The notes under the pieces: generated by a model
Told to the model about the DNA's origin: nothing
The model's input: the letters and a program-made list of their open reading frames with translations, nothing else
The model's database searches: none
From: Desmodesmus armatus
Lineage: Eukaryota; Chlorophyta; Chlorophyceae; Sphaeropleales; Scenedesmaceae
Assembly (NCBI GenBank): GCA_007449985.2
Contig: VIIQ02000571.1
Location: forward strand, 62,001 to 126,000
Reading direction: 5' to 3'
DNA: 64,000 nucleotides
In this document: in pieces, positions 42,953-54,633 of the stretch
How the letters are laid out: the number at the start of each line of letters is the position of its first letter
How positions within the stretch are numbered: the first letter of the stretch is position 1
Position numbers and translations under genes: made by a program

Positions 42953-43336
42953 TACCTTGTATGGTGGTATGCCTGTCATGCAGAAGGTCAGGCCCTAGGG
43001 TGTCCCATGGGCCAGCCATGTCGTTTGAGGATGGAAGACTCTCTACTCATGATCGGGGTATGCTGCAGTGCTACCAGCATTTATTCTGACAAGGAATCAC
43101 GATCATCAGCCGTGTTGCTTGCGAAACTGGCCAAAAGTCACACCAGTGACCTCCAACCCTGGCGGTTCAGTGGTTCAGGGAATGGGTTCCAGTTGCTTTC
43201 GTTGCTTGCAGCACCTCTCCCTCCTCACTTGTTCCAGCGCTCTGACAACTCGTCTCACCTTTCCTGAGTTTCTTTCAAGTTGCTTGCGGCTGATCTGCTC
43301 CCCCAGTCTTCTCCCGTTCTCTTTCATCTCAGCATC
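42953..43336. other. Intergenic region between RecQ and UAP56
   Basis: 384 bp that must contain the RecQ 3' end and the UAP56 promoter and 5' UTR. The stretch before the UAP56 ATG is pyrimidine-rich (CCCAGTCTTCTCCCGTTCTC), as in many strong algal promoters and 5' UTRs. No other gene seen. Confidence 0.4.
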
Positions 43337-46300
43337 ATGGCAGACAACGAGGAGCTCCTCGACTATGAGGAGGACGAGAACCAGGAGCAGGCAGCAGGCA
43401 CGGCCGCGAAGGCGGATGCCAGCAAGAAAGGCTATGTGGGCATCCACTCCACCAGCTTCAAGGACATGCTGCTGAAGGAGCCTCTGTTCGATGCCATCCA
43501 GCGCTGTGGCTTTGAGCACCCTTCGGAAGGTGCGTTTGCTGCTCTCGCGCTCCCTTGTTGACCCATCACTGCGGTGGTTGTCTGTGTCTACGTATCTGGC
43601 CAGCCAGCCTGTGCTGCTTGCCGTGCCACAAGCTGAATCAGCCGTGTTCCTTCCGCACTTTGTTTGTGCGCAGTGCAACATGAGGCCATCCCACAGGCCC
43701 TTGTGCGACAGGACATCCTGTGCCAGGCCAAGTCCGGCATGGGCAAGACTGCAGTCTTTGTCATCTCCATCCTGCAGAACCTGGAGCCCAAGAAGGGAGT
43801 GGTGCAGGCTCTGGTGCTGTGCCACACTCGCGAGCTGTCCTTCCAGGTGAGCCAGCACCTTCAGATCTCAGGACTACTGCTGCTGTGCTTTTACAGCAGA
43901 GTGCATAATGCATAGCGTGCTTGCATGTATGGGGGTTTTCAGTGAAATTGTATTGTAGTTTCCCGCAATAACAGGGCTTCAAAGGTTGTTGCAAGTAGGC
44001 CCACAGCCAGGTGTCTAAAATGACTTTGTCTGCTGTCACCCTGCTTCTTGCCGACAGATTTGCCGCGAGTTTGAGCGCTTCGGCAAGCCCCTGAATGTCA
44101 AGGTTGGCAACTTCTTTGGCGGCATGGACATCAAGGCGCAAAAGGACATGCTGAAGGACGAGGACAAGTGCCCAGACATTGTGGTCGGCACCCCTGGCAG
44201 GATCAAGCAGGTACGTAGTGGACTGCTGTGGATGATCAACAGCAGCTGCGGCCAGCCCAGAACCCGCAGCTGAGTTGTATGATGCTTCGGTGTGTTGGTT
44301 GGAGCCAGCATCCCCAGGTTGGTAGGCGTCAGCATGCATGCACAGCAGAAATCTACTGGTAGGGGCTGGCATGAAGGAGAATCTACTGTGTTCCGACCCT
44401 TGCATGCTGCTGCTGCCTCTTTGTGCTGTGCAGCTGGCAACGGAGAAGCACCTCAACCTCAACCAGCTCAAGTTCTTCGTGATCGATGAGTGCGACAAGG
44501 TGCTGGAGAAGCACGGTGAGTTCTTACTGCCTTGGGCATCCTGCGGTGTTGGCCTGTTTGTGTGTCGTGCATGTCTGCTTGCACATGCGTGGCTCCTGAT
44601 TGCCACCCGTGATACAGTGGTGTCCCCACTGGTAAATTCAGGCTTGCTTTGTGTAAACACCTCAGTTTCCGTGGCTACGAGCATGTTGCGGTTTGATTTT
44701 GGCTGTGCTGGGGCCACTTGCTGACACAGACCTCTCCTGCTGCCTGCCTGTTCTGCTGCTGTAGACATGCGCGGTGACGTCCAGGCCATCTTCAAGGAGA
44801 CCCCTCATGACAAGCAGGTCATGATGTTCTCAGCCACACTGGCCAAGGAGATCCGCGCAGTGTGCAAGAAGTTTATGTCACCAAAAGTGCGTGCGCCCTG
44901 GGAGCAAGCCAAGCAACCCGAGGCTGGCCGGTCAACTGAGGCGCCAGTCGCCGACGTCAGCACTAGCAGTGCCAGGTCCAGCATTCACAGTGTCAGCTTG
45001 CAATCTCAACACCGTTGTCGTCATCAGCAGCGGAAGCGGCCACTCTGCCAGGCGACCCAGGCAGCCACCCTGCTGTCGGCAGCAGGGTGCAGAGGCACAG
45101 CTGATGTCCGGGCCGGCCCACAGCCCCACAGTCAACTGTGCTTCTTGCCTTGCTGGGCTGCGCAAGCGCCACAGGCTGTGGCAGCCTTGGTCGCTGGGTG
45201 AACCTGCTGTTGGGGTTCACAGCTAAAGTCCTTGCAGAAGTGTGACAGACAGGCTAGCTATCATGACAGTGTGCTAGTGTGTGCTTGGTGATGGCCCTGT
45301 CCCTGTGCCATGGGCTTCAGCAGCCTTGGCAGCAGCAGCAGCTTCAGCTATGACCCACGTTAATGCATACCTATGGCAGCATCATGCCCTGGCGTTGGCA
45401 CTCGCCCGCTGAGGCTCAACCTCTGCAGCTTTGCCCGAAGGGTGGTGGCGCTGGCGATGTGAAGTCAGGCGGGGCGCGGGAGAGATGTTGGGCGTAGATC
45501 GACTCACTGAAGCGCTGTGGCAGGTTGCTCATGCTGACTGTAGCTGGGCCGCCATGGGACGGGGATATGGCAGTAAGGGGCTGGGGCAGGGTTTAGACAC
45601 ACTGCGTGAGGGAGGGCCACCACAGGCGTGTGTAGCTAGGACAGGAACGGGCGCATGCAATGGGCAGGGGTCTTGGACGCTTCTTGGGATCGGGCCTGCA
45701 GGTGCACGCTGAACATGTTTCTGTCGAATTGTGCTTGCATGTTGTTGTGCCTTTGTAGTGTGGGTTCACCTGAGTGCGATATTCGACTTCACCCACGTTG
45801 CTGTACAAACGCTGCCTGTTGTGTTGCACGAGGCTGGTGTGCGGTGCGCACACATGTTTGCCGTCCTTGTTATGCACACCCCTATGCATGTGTTTCCACG
45901 TATTCTGCATTGTCCCTTTTTCCGTCTTTCCCTGTGTCCGCAGCCAGCAGAGATCTATGTGGACGACGAGAGCAAGCTGACGCTGCACGGCCTTGTGCAG
46001 CATTACGTCATGCTGCACGAGGAGGAGAAGAACAGGAAGCTCACAGACCTGCTGGACGCCCTGGACTTCAACCAGGTCAGTGGGGGTGTCAGCGGGTCAG
46101 CAGTTGGCTCTGTCTGGGTGCATGTGACAGGCGATGGGTGGTGGATCACCATGCTCTCCCCTGGTGTTGACGCACGCAGCGGGGGCAGTAAACAGGCGGG
46201 AGCTGTTGCAGCTGCGTGTCATTGTGTCAGCGCCCAGCATGGCAGGTGGCAGACCCGTTGGCACAGACCGCCAGTCAGCTACTCTGGGTTGTTGAAGCTG

Positions 46301-47546
46301 CTCCATATATCTGGGAGCAGCATGCTGCGCAACTTTCCACCCTCATAGCAGCAGCAGCGTCCACTGACCCTCCCTCCCCAGCACCACCAACTGGCCTGTG
46401 TTGTCAGCCCAGCAGCGTCAGGCAGCATGGACCGGTGTAAGCCTGTTGTTGAGGCATCGCTGACATCTGTGTCCATGTACTGCTTTCTTGCAGGTGGTGA
46501 TCTTTGTCAAGAGTGTGCAGCGCGCCAAGACCCTCAACGCGCTGCTGAACGAGTGCAACTTCCCCAGCGTGTGCATCTATGCGGGCATGCCCCAGGAGAA
46601 GCGCCTGGAGGTGTACAAGAACTTCAAGGACAACCAGGTGGGTGAAATCACAGGCGCACTGTACACCTGTGTGCTTGCTGCGGTAGGACAACCAAAAGTG
46701 AAGGGAAGGCGGGGGCAGCTGGCAGGGTGTCGCTCCTGCTTTGCAGATGCCGGTATAAGGTCACACCAACAGCTGCCCACAAGTTGCCATGTTGAAGCTG
46801 GTGCTGGACCGTGTCGCTATGGTTGGAGAGGCGGTTTGCGACAACGCATGTTGGGGGCAGTCTGTGGCAGCTTGTTGACTCTGCTGTCATTGTCCGTGCT
46901 GTGTGTTGTGTCTGCCTGCAGGTGCGCATCCTGGTGGCCACGGACCTGGTTGGTCGCGGCATTGACGTGGAGCGCGTCAACATCGTAATCAACTACGATA
47001 TGCCAGTCACAGACGACCGTCACGGCAACGGTGCCGACACGTACCTGCATCGCGTGGGCCGCGCTGGTCGCTTCGGAACCAAGGGTCTGGCTATCACCTT
47101 CGTCAGCACACAGGTGGGTTGGGATCTGCTGTTGGCAGCGGTGGTCCTGTCATCTGGTGCGTGGCTCTAGAGCTCTTGGGGCTTCCTATATTTTAGTGCG
47201 TGCATGCAAGGTGATAGCATGTATCAGGGGTGGACTGGGTGGGTTGAAGACGAAGGAGTTGCTGTAGGTTGGTTGTAAAGGAATGAGTGGTCACAGCACT
47301 CCTCCCTGCACAACCAACCTACAACAACTCCTTCATCTTCAACCTACTCAGGAAGGGAGTGGTGGTAGCGGCAGCTAGTACAGGCTGGAGCTGTTGGACA
47401 CCAGGGTCAAAATGTTTTGCTGTGTGTGCTGGCTTGCATTGCAGGAGGACAGTGACACCCTCAACAAGGTGCAGGAGCGCTTTGACGTTGACATCAAGCC
47501 CCTGCCAGCTGCCATCGACACCAGCACATACATGAACCAGAGCTGA
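43337..47546 (+). CDS. UAP56: DECD-box RNA helicase UAP56/Sub2 (DDX39), 9 exons, 430 aa
   Basis: Splicing and mRNA-export ATPase of the TREX complex; also needed for spliceosome assembly. Exons 43337-43529, 43674-43846, 44058-44210, 44434-44515, 44765-44886, 45944-46075, 46494-46637, 46922-47113 and 47445-47546 join in phase (1293 nt); 430 aa is the normal family length. Visible motifs: acidic start [15 protein letters not shown]-motif region ([16 protein letters not shown]), Walker A AKSGMGKT (83-90), CHTREL, GTPGR, the family-specific DECD (191-194), SAT (223-225), [35 protein letters not shown], and C-terminal [18 protein letters not shown]. Every exon boundary is canonical. Intron 5 (1057 bp) and intron 8 (331 bp, with an inverted repeat) contain no other gene. 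Confidence 0.96.
47242..47344. repeat. 35-bp inverted repeat in UAP56 intron 8
   Basis: 47242-47276 is the near-perfect reverse complement of 47310-47344 (two mismatches), with a 33-bp loop. The intron RNA would form a stable hairpin of miRNA-precursor size. Confidence 0.8.
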
Positions 47547-47780
47547 GGCGTCTGTCTGACACAGTTTGGCAGTGGTGCTGCTTGAGTGCGGTGGCGTGGG
47601 GTGTGGCAGCAGCTGAAATGTTGCGTCGACTGGTTTTTCAGCTGCAATGGCCTGCTTTTTGCTGTGGCATTTGTTGAGCAGCCCATGCAGTGCTGCCAAG
47701 TCCCTGGCATGCAGCTGGTGGCACTGCAAGTGTACTTGTTGTTGATGTTAGGACTTTTGTACAGTGTGACGACTTGATAT

Positions 47781-48395
47781 GTACTGGTTATTCCTCTGAT
47801 TTTGGGGCACGAGGGGGGGTATGGGTTTTGGTGCGCATATCCCCCCGAGGCGAAGCCGAGGGGGATATTCGCACCTCCCGAGGGGGGGTAGGGCCCATGC
47901 CCCCCCGAGGGGCCCAAAATCAGAGGGATAAGAAGCTTATCCCATGGATTGAGGGTGCGTCCAATGCAGCCCACTGCTGCTCATCAGGACTGTCCCCAGC
48001 TGTCCCCTGACGAGTCCAGCACGTGCAGGACATCTCAGAAGGTGGTTTGAAGCATTGTATACATCCAAAACCCTCGCCCTGACGTCAAAAAACGCTTAGC
48101 AAAGCTCACAAAACCCTGTTGGTGGATACAGCACCTTGAAATCTCCAATGTGCATGGTGCCCTCGTGGCCCACTGGTTAGAATTTTCCCCTACAGTCTGC
48201 AAGGTCGCTGGTTCGAATCCTAGCGGTGGCAGAGTGTGGAGCTGGGTGAGGAGCAGGTCAGCATGACAACAAGGTGGTGTGTGTAGGGGCTGGAGAGGGA
48301 TATGGAAGGAATAGGGGAATATGGGGGGTCCAGGAAGAATATGAGATATATTTTCGGTCGAATATGGGGGCAATATGAACAATCCATGGGATAAG
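47781..48395. mobile_element. Composite repeat with terminal inverted repeats and tRNA-like Pol III boxes, copy 2
   Basis: Same element as 9021-9649, highly similar over its length, about 235 bp downstream of the UAP56 stop. It has an intact A-box (TGGCCCACTGG, 48166-48176) and a perfect B-box (GGTTCGAATCC, 48210-48220) about 34 bp apart. The 16-bp inverted repeat is at 47936-47951 and 48380-48395. The left GC-palindrome part is shorter than in copy 1. This copy's Pol III promoter looks functional; copy 1's B-box is mutated. Confidence 0.65.
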
Positions 48396-49391
48396 TGGCT
48401 TTGCCAGCCTGACAGGACGCGACATCGTGCTTGTTGGGGCCATGAACTATTTTCAACTGTGCTGGTGCATGAAAAGTTTTTGATCTGGACCCAGTCAGGA
48501 CACCAACAGCATTCACACGGAAACCAATATCAGTTGGTGTACAGGACTGCTGCTGCAACATCCTCAGTCATCGAGCATTACAGAGTGGGGGTGTTGACGG
48601 TGTTCATCCCTTGCAGGAAATCCACCAGGCCAGCCTTCTGCTGCGCCAGCTTGCAAGTGGTGGACACGGCAGCTTCAGCCTCTGCGATCTTACTACAACA
48701 GGCCCTCCTTCTGCTGCGCCAGCTTGCCGTGAGCCAAGGGTTGGGGGGCCCCGAAGCTCGTCTAGCCGCATTTGCACATGCATTTGCATCACTTACTACT
48801 TCTTTTCGTTGACAGACACGGCAGCTTCAGCCTCTGCGATCTTATTACAACACAGCTTGCCGTGGTGTTTTGAAAATGCACTAGTCATTTGAGAGAGCCC
48901 TTTGGTCATCTGAAGGGTTCCAATGCTGCAACAGGGAGAATATACACATGGAGAAGCAGTTGCTGTACAAGGAGATGATGGGCAGCATAGTCATACCCCC
49001 CAGCGATCATAACGGTTGACTTGAAGTAGTTCAGCCTAAGGAGGGCCTGCACTTAATGTAGGTTCATCACCAGCAGTGGAACGTCTAATGACGTCGCGCT
49101 CAGCCCGCGCTTGGAGTGAGCAAGTGTTGTGTCCGAACTGAGTCAACCGCGCTGGGTATCGCGTCGAGTGAATTCTAGACGAAGCTGCACGGATCATCGT
49201 GATCGCTAGTGGAACATCAACTCGTCTTACTTCCATCAAATACACCATAGGAGCTGCACACAAACACACTCAGACTTCAGACACCCCACACCGCAGGGGT
49301 GTGAAATGCGAAGCAGACGCAGGCCATCATGACGATTGAATAGTTTCAGGCTCGCTGGTGGCACGGGGCTGGCCAGGACAGCTGCACAGGC
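48396..49391. other. Repeat-bearing intergenic region upstream of kinase
   Basis: It holds repeat B copies and a duplicated CCTTCTGCTGCGCCAGCTTG (about 48633 and 48707). A 23-codon frame from an ATG at 48951 is not supported as a gene. The kinase promoter must lie near its right end. Confidence 0.4.
48660..48853 (+). repeat. Dispersed repeat B, two copies
   Basis: GACACGGCAGCTTCAGCCTC followed by TGCGATCTTA.TACAACA occurs at 48660-48699 and 48820-48853. The second copy includes an extended upstream block (from 48772: GCACATGCATTTGCATCACT) shared with 29966-30045. Confidence 0.75.
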
Positions 49392-52300
49392 ATGGAGCAC
49401 TGGTCTTCAAGTGCATTGGTGCATGAGCCCACGACTGATCAGCACACGAAGCCCGTGCTGACGCTTGACCATGTCCAGAATGTCCAAGAGCTCAAGCGGG
49501 GCAGGTAGGGTGTGGGGCATCATCCCGATGGAAATGTGGCACATTTTAGTTGGCTTGCCTGTCTTGCAGTTGGGTATTTCGGCATAGAGATGCAATGTGA
49601 TATCTATTGCATACTTTTCTGTACCGGTTTCACGACCTGCTGAAGCACAACACCTACAGCATAATGCAATCGATCAAGGTTCCTCCCTTCACACCCCCAT
49701 GCGCTACAGTACTTGAAGCAGTCTTGGAGCAACTTGTTCTTTTGGTGTGCTTTGTGTGCGCCAGGTATCCGTGTGGCCATAGACGAATGCAGCACAGCAC
49801 AGTGGAGTGTGCACAATTGCTGTTGCTGGTGCTCTTTGCCCTGCTCAGTAGCTAGTTCAAAGCAATGTTAACCATACTCAGGCGCTAGCGTTGACCCAAC
49901 GTGCTCACCTTCCCGCAGGTACTCGGTTGTGCTCAAGGGCGACTGCCTGCAGCTGGGTGCCAAGCAGCAGGTGGCAGTCAAGGTTTATGAAAAGCCCAGC
50001 CTGACCTCCAAAAAGCAGAAGATGGCCACCAGGGAGGCCATAGTACTGAAATACCTGAACTCACAAGGGTGAGTGCAGGCACCTTCCAGCAGCAGCAGAG
50101 TGCCAGCGTCATCGCAGTGGACTTGTGACACACAACTTGGCAGGCTGTATGTGCAAGCTACTCACTGTGCATTGAACCCTTGTACAGCTGGTATGCAAAG
50201 ACAGTTTCACCTGCCCAGCCCCGCAGTCGTGGGCAGTCCTGCTGCAGGCGTCATTGCAGATGGCCGTTGACACACAATGCAGCAAAGCTGCATGTGCACC
50301 GCAACCCCTGCTGCTGATATGCAGACACCTTCCCTGACCCGCCTAGCAGCCGTTAACTTGGGATCACCAAACGCCTTTAGTACTGATGTCTGCCGCTGTC
50401 CCATGCTGCAGTGTCCCCAACATCACGCACATGTGGAGTGCATACGCCAGCCGGGACAGGTTTCACATCATCATGGAGTACTGCCAGGGCGGGAACATGT
50501 TGGACTGGCTCAAGGCCCAGCAGCCCCATGCAGTGCCAGAGCAGTGGCTGGCCATGCAGGTGCGCCGCTGTGCTGTTTTGTGGAGGGGGGGGCGTGAGGC
50601 AGTGGGCAGAGCCCTCCATGTGTGGTAGGGGCGATCACTCAGGCTGCAGCTGCCAGCTGCCGTGTGCTGTGCAGGCCAAAGCAGCTGCCAGCTGTTTCTG
50701 CGGTTTCAGGCAGCAGCATGCCAGCTGCTGTGTGTACCTCATATTGAGAGCATATGATACCACTGTCACAGCGTCATACAATGCAGTTGGCCAGAAGGGT
50801 TGAGATCAGGGGTAGGGTGCTGTGCAGGTGTTGATGCAATGCTGTAGTGCACATGCATGATGCAAGCCTTTTTACACTGAATCTTGGTGCGAAATTATAA
50901 GTATGTCTGTACTGCTGTGTTCGAATGCTGCAGGTGGCAGCACCCCTCCTGCGCACGCTGGCTGCCATGCATACGGTGGGCGTGACTCACCGGGATGTGA
51001 AGCTGGAGAACATCTTCATGGATGCCAGCGGGGCAGTCAAACTCGGGGACTTTGACCTGGCTGTCTTCCACCATGAGGCACAGGTGGGCCTGCAGGAGTG
51101 ATCCACCCTTTTACCTGCCTGTGTTTTTGCATCTGCAGGGGCGTGCCAGCTGCTTGTCCACTAGTTGTGCAAGGCTGTCTTACGCCCATAATGGAACTAG
51201 TGGAAACAGCAGCTGGCACGCCCCTGCGGATGCAAAAACACAGGACTGAGGCGGTTTGCCACAGCACAAGCAGCAGCCATCCACGGGTAAATGCCCTTTG
51301 TATTCAAATTTGCACAAACATGGGTCCTGTCGCTGTAGCTCAAATCGCTTATGCTTTGGTGGTGCTGCTGGTCACTGGCTGCTGACCCCTACCCACGTCT
51401 GTGCTGGTACTGTGTGTGCCTTGCCTGCAGGCACGTGCCCCAGTGGGCACCATCTTCTACATGGCCCCTGAGGTGCTGCTGCTGGCCAGCTACAAGGGTT
51501 CACCCCTGGAGGCAGCTGTGAGCAGGAGGGTCGGGGAGAAGATGGATATCTGGAGCCTGGGGGTGTGCCTGTTTGAGCTGGCAGCAGGTGAGGAGGCACA
51601 GCGGGAAAGGTGGCTGCAGCAGTTCCAGCACAACATTGAAAAATTAGATACCCTGAATGTTGGCTTTTGCACATCCCTGGCTGGATACATGTCGCGGCGT
51701 ATCTGTCGGCGTGTTTGTGCTGCTGTCTGGTGTTTTGGTACTGTACCACCCTGTCTGACTATCTGGGTACTTGATCGTGTTCGCTTTCGGTGGTCCCTGC
51801 AGGCTACAAGCCCTTCCAGGGTGTGTCCTATGAGGGCATTGCTGCAGCAGTCATCCAGCATGCCATGGCAGACCTGCCGCCACACCTGAGCCCTGCTTTC
51901 AAGGCCTTCGTAGCCACAGCACTGACCTATGACCCTCAGCAGAGGCCGACAGCACTGCAGCTGCTGGATCATCCCTGGGTGCAGGTGTGTTCTGCTGCGT
52001 TAGCATGCTTGCTGTTCGCTCTGGTTTGACTTGCCATGCTGTGGAAGGGAGTGTTGCAGTCTTGAGTGTTTCAGAGTGAGCAGTTTGAGTGTGCTGCGTG
52101 TTTTTTTTAATATCTTCACCTGATGTTGAGCGACCAGTGATGTGTACAATTAGCCAACCAGAACTTGGCAATGCTGAGATGGCTGACCCGCTTTTCGTCC
52201 TGCTGTTTGCTTGCTGGTGCCTGTGCAGGTTCACCTGCCAAACGCTGCGCGCTCTGACAGTGCAGCGAGCCTGCTCGACACTGCCACCCTCAAAGCAGCG

Positions 52301-54454
52301 GCCAAGCCCCACTGGCGGGCACCACTGTCAGCACAGCATCAGCACAGCAGCCCCCCAGCAGCAGCAACAACCGGGAAGTTGTCGCTGAGCCATGCGTGCT
52401 CAGCAGCTTCCCTCATGTCAAAGCAGCAGGGCGTCCAGCAGCCAGCTCCCGGGTCGAGCCCAGCATGCAGCAACACAACCGGCAGCACAGATGGGGGTGC
52501 GAGCCTCACAGGCAGTAGCTGCAGCAGCTCAGCACTCAAGTACAGCAAAGACCACCTGTACTATGGTGCTGGCAGCCCGTGTGGTGGCCCTGCAGGCTTC
52601 TCTGTTGCCACCATGGCAGGAGGTGCTGGCACGGATGCATGCGGGATGTACCCTACAGGTGGCGAGCGGCTGTTTGACAGGAACATGACTCCCTTCGCCA
52701 ACTCTGCTGCCGCAGCAGCAGTGCTCGGGGCGACGGGTGGCAGCACGTCCGCTGCTGTTGGGCCCCCAGTGTTTGGTCACATGCAGCAGCCGTGGGCAGC
52801 AGGCAGCTGTGCAGGGGTGCAACCACATGCTCCATTTGGGCCGCTGGCTTATATGCCTGGTAAGTTGGCCTCGGGTTGGACTCTGTGGGCTGTGACTGCC
52901 TGTGCATACTTGGGATTTTTCTAAGATGATAACTGGGAGGCGTCTTGCCCAGCTGTGCACGAGTACTGTAGAGATGTGCGCAAGGTACTGCTGACAGCAA
53001 GTGCATGTGTCTATGCAGGATGGTCATCATAGAAGCGTTGATGACTCATCTGCGCTACTGCTGTGTGTGCTGCAGGTATCCCTCGTGTCGGTTCCCGCCA
53101 GTGCAGCCTAGGGACACACATGGACTGGGGTAGTACGCAGGACAGCTGTTACACAGGCAGCCCCCGCAGCATGATGCAGCGCATGGGCCTTAGCAGCAGC
53201 AGCTCACTGGCCAAGCAGCTCATGCCCTGGACCTCTACAGGCTCCGGCACCTTGTCAGCAGCAGCTAGCTTCAACGCCCCAGCCCAGCAGGGCCCTGCAG
53301 CAGTGGTGGCAGCAGCCATGTCAGCCGCTGCCGCTGCAGCAGCAGCCAACGCCGCAGCAGCAAGCAGCGGTGCTGGGGACGCAGGAGCGAGTGCTGTGCC
53401 TGGGAGTGGCGGAGGGGTGCATGTGGGTCAGCAGCAGCATCCTGGCATGGGCAGCCGGAGCAGCAGCTGGGTGCAGTCTGCAGTGGGCGGGGTGCCAACA
53501 GGCGGGAACTCAGCCACCCAGCAGATTACACAGCAGCAGGGCCAGCCAACAGCCTCTGGGGCACCTGGTGCTAGCCATGCACGCGGCAGCGGCGTGCACC
53601 ACAGCCGTAGCAGCAGCGGTGGCGGCAACAGTAGTAGCAGCAGCAACGTGGCGGCAGCAACGGCTGAAATGGGCAGGATGCATCTGCAACAGCAGGGCGC
53701 GCACCACGCCCACCAGCACAGCCAGCAGCAGCACCGGCGGCAGCAGCAGCAAACACGGAGCACCAGCCTGCCTCCTGCAGGAGCAGCCCCAAGCAGCCAT
53801 GCCAGCACTCCTGGGGTGCAGGCCAGCACAAGCCCTGCAGCAGCAGCACAGGCAGCCGCAGCCGCCGCAGCGGCCGCTGCAGGCGCGCAGATCACTCCCT
53901 TGGCGCTGGCTGTTGCAGCAGCCGTTGCTGAGCACAACAAGAGGCAGCCCAGGCGCTGGACGCCCTTTGCCCTGCGCGTGCACCAGCTGCGCGTCGCACA
54001 GGTGCTCCTGGCTGAGCGGCAGAAGCAGGTGACCGGCCAGCAGCAGCACCCGCAGTCACAGCAACAGGCCGCAGGGCAGCAACACCCGCAGTCTCCTGCA
54101 CGCCAGGTGCAGGCGCAGCAGCGTGCGCAGGCCCCTGCCTCGCCTCCAGCACAGCAGGACTCCCCCAGCACACCTGCTCCTGCAGGACTGGCCCATGCAG
54201 AGAAGCTGGATGTCAGCACACAGCAGGATGAGGGCACAGCAACACCATCAGTGCAGGCAGCTGCTGCTGCTCATGCACCAGCCAGCCCCAGCAGGTACAG
54301 CACTGCTGCTGCTGGGACCGCTGGGCAGACAGGCAGTCAGCAGGAGCAGCGACAGCTGCCACCCACCTCACCACCAAAGGAGCAGGCTGGTAAGGAGCAA
54401 AAGCCAGCCAAGAAGAAATGGTTGGCTTGCTTTGTTCCTCGCGCTCTCAGCTGA
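49392..54454 (+). CDS. Serine/threonine protein kinase with DFD motif and long disordered tail, 8 exons, 969 aa
   Basis: Exons 49392-49504, 49919-50068, 50412-50559, 50934-51083, 51431-51587, 51803-51984, 52229-52859 and 53076-54454 join in phase (2910 nt). The short first exon (MEHWSSSALVHEP, ending LKRGR) was found by phase and splice signals. Kinase domain ~28-310: degenerate glycine loop (RGRYSVVLKG), VAVK with Lys59, alpha-C Glu77, HRDVKLEN (catalytic Asp158, Asn163), GTIFYMAPEV (Glu201), DIWSLGVCLFELAAG and RPTALQLLDHPWV. The Mg-binding motif reads LGDFDLAVF, so DFG is DFD (176-178). The metal-binding Asp176 is kept, so activity is likely. The tail (~310-969) is Ser/Gln/Ala-rich and ends in a basic Lys/Trp/Cys motif (KKKWLACF), perhaps for membrane attachment. 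Subfamily not assigned; it could be CAMK- or Aurora-like. Confidence 0.82.
51118..51244. repeat. ~50-bp inverted repeat in kinase intron 4
   Basis: 51118-51167 pairs with 51195-51244 with only a few mismatches around a short loop of about 27 bp. The left arm begins CCTGTGTTTTTGCATCTGCA. The intron transcript would form a long hairpin typical of green-algal miRNA precursors or MITEs. Confidence 0.8.
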
Positions 54455-54633
54455 GCACGCACAGATCCGTCTGCAGGAGCTGCTGTGAAGCTTGTGCGCT
54501 GTTGCTCCCTTGAAAGGGTGTTTCGTTGGGTTACGTAATTCAGCACTCTGTGCTGCTGCTTGATGCACTACTCCTGCACCATGCCACTGTTTTCTGGTTG
54601 AACAGCTCCCTCGCTTGTTGAGTTCCACAACAT

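Noticed and set aside
53428..54237. 269-codon minus frame opposite the kinase tail
   Set aside because: Antisense of Gln/Ser repeats (Cys/Leu-rich translation); the plus strand is continuous with the kinase in phase.
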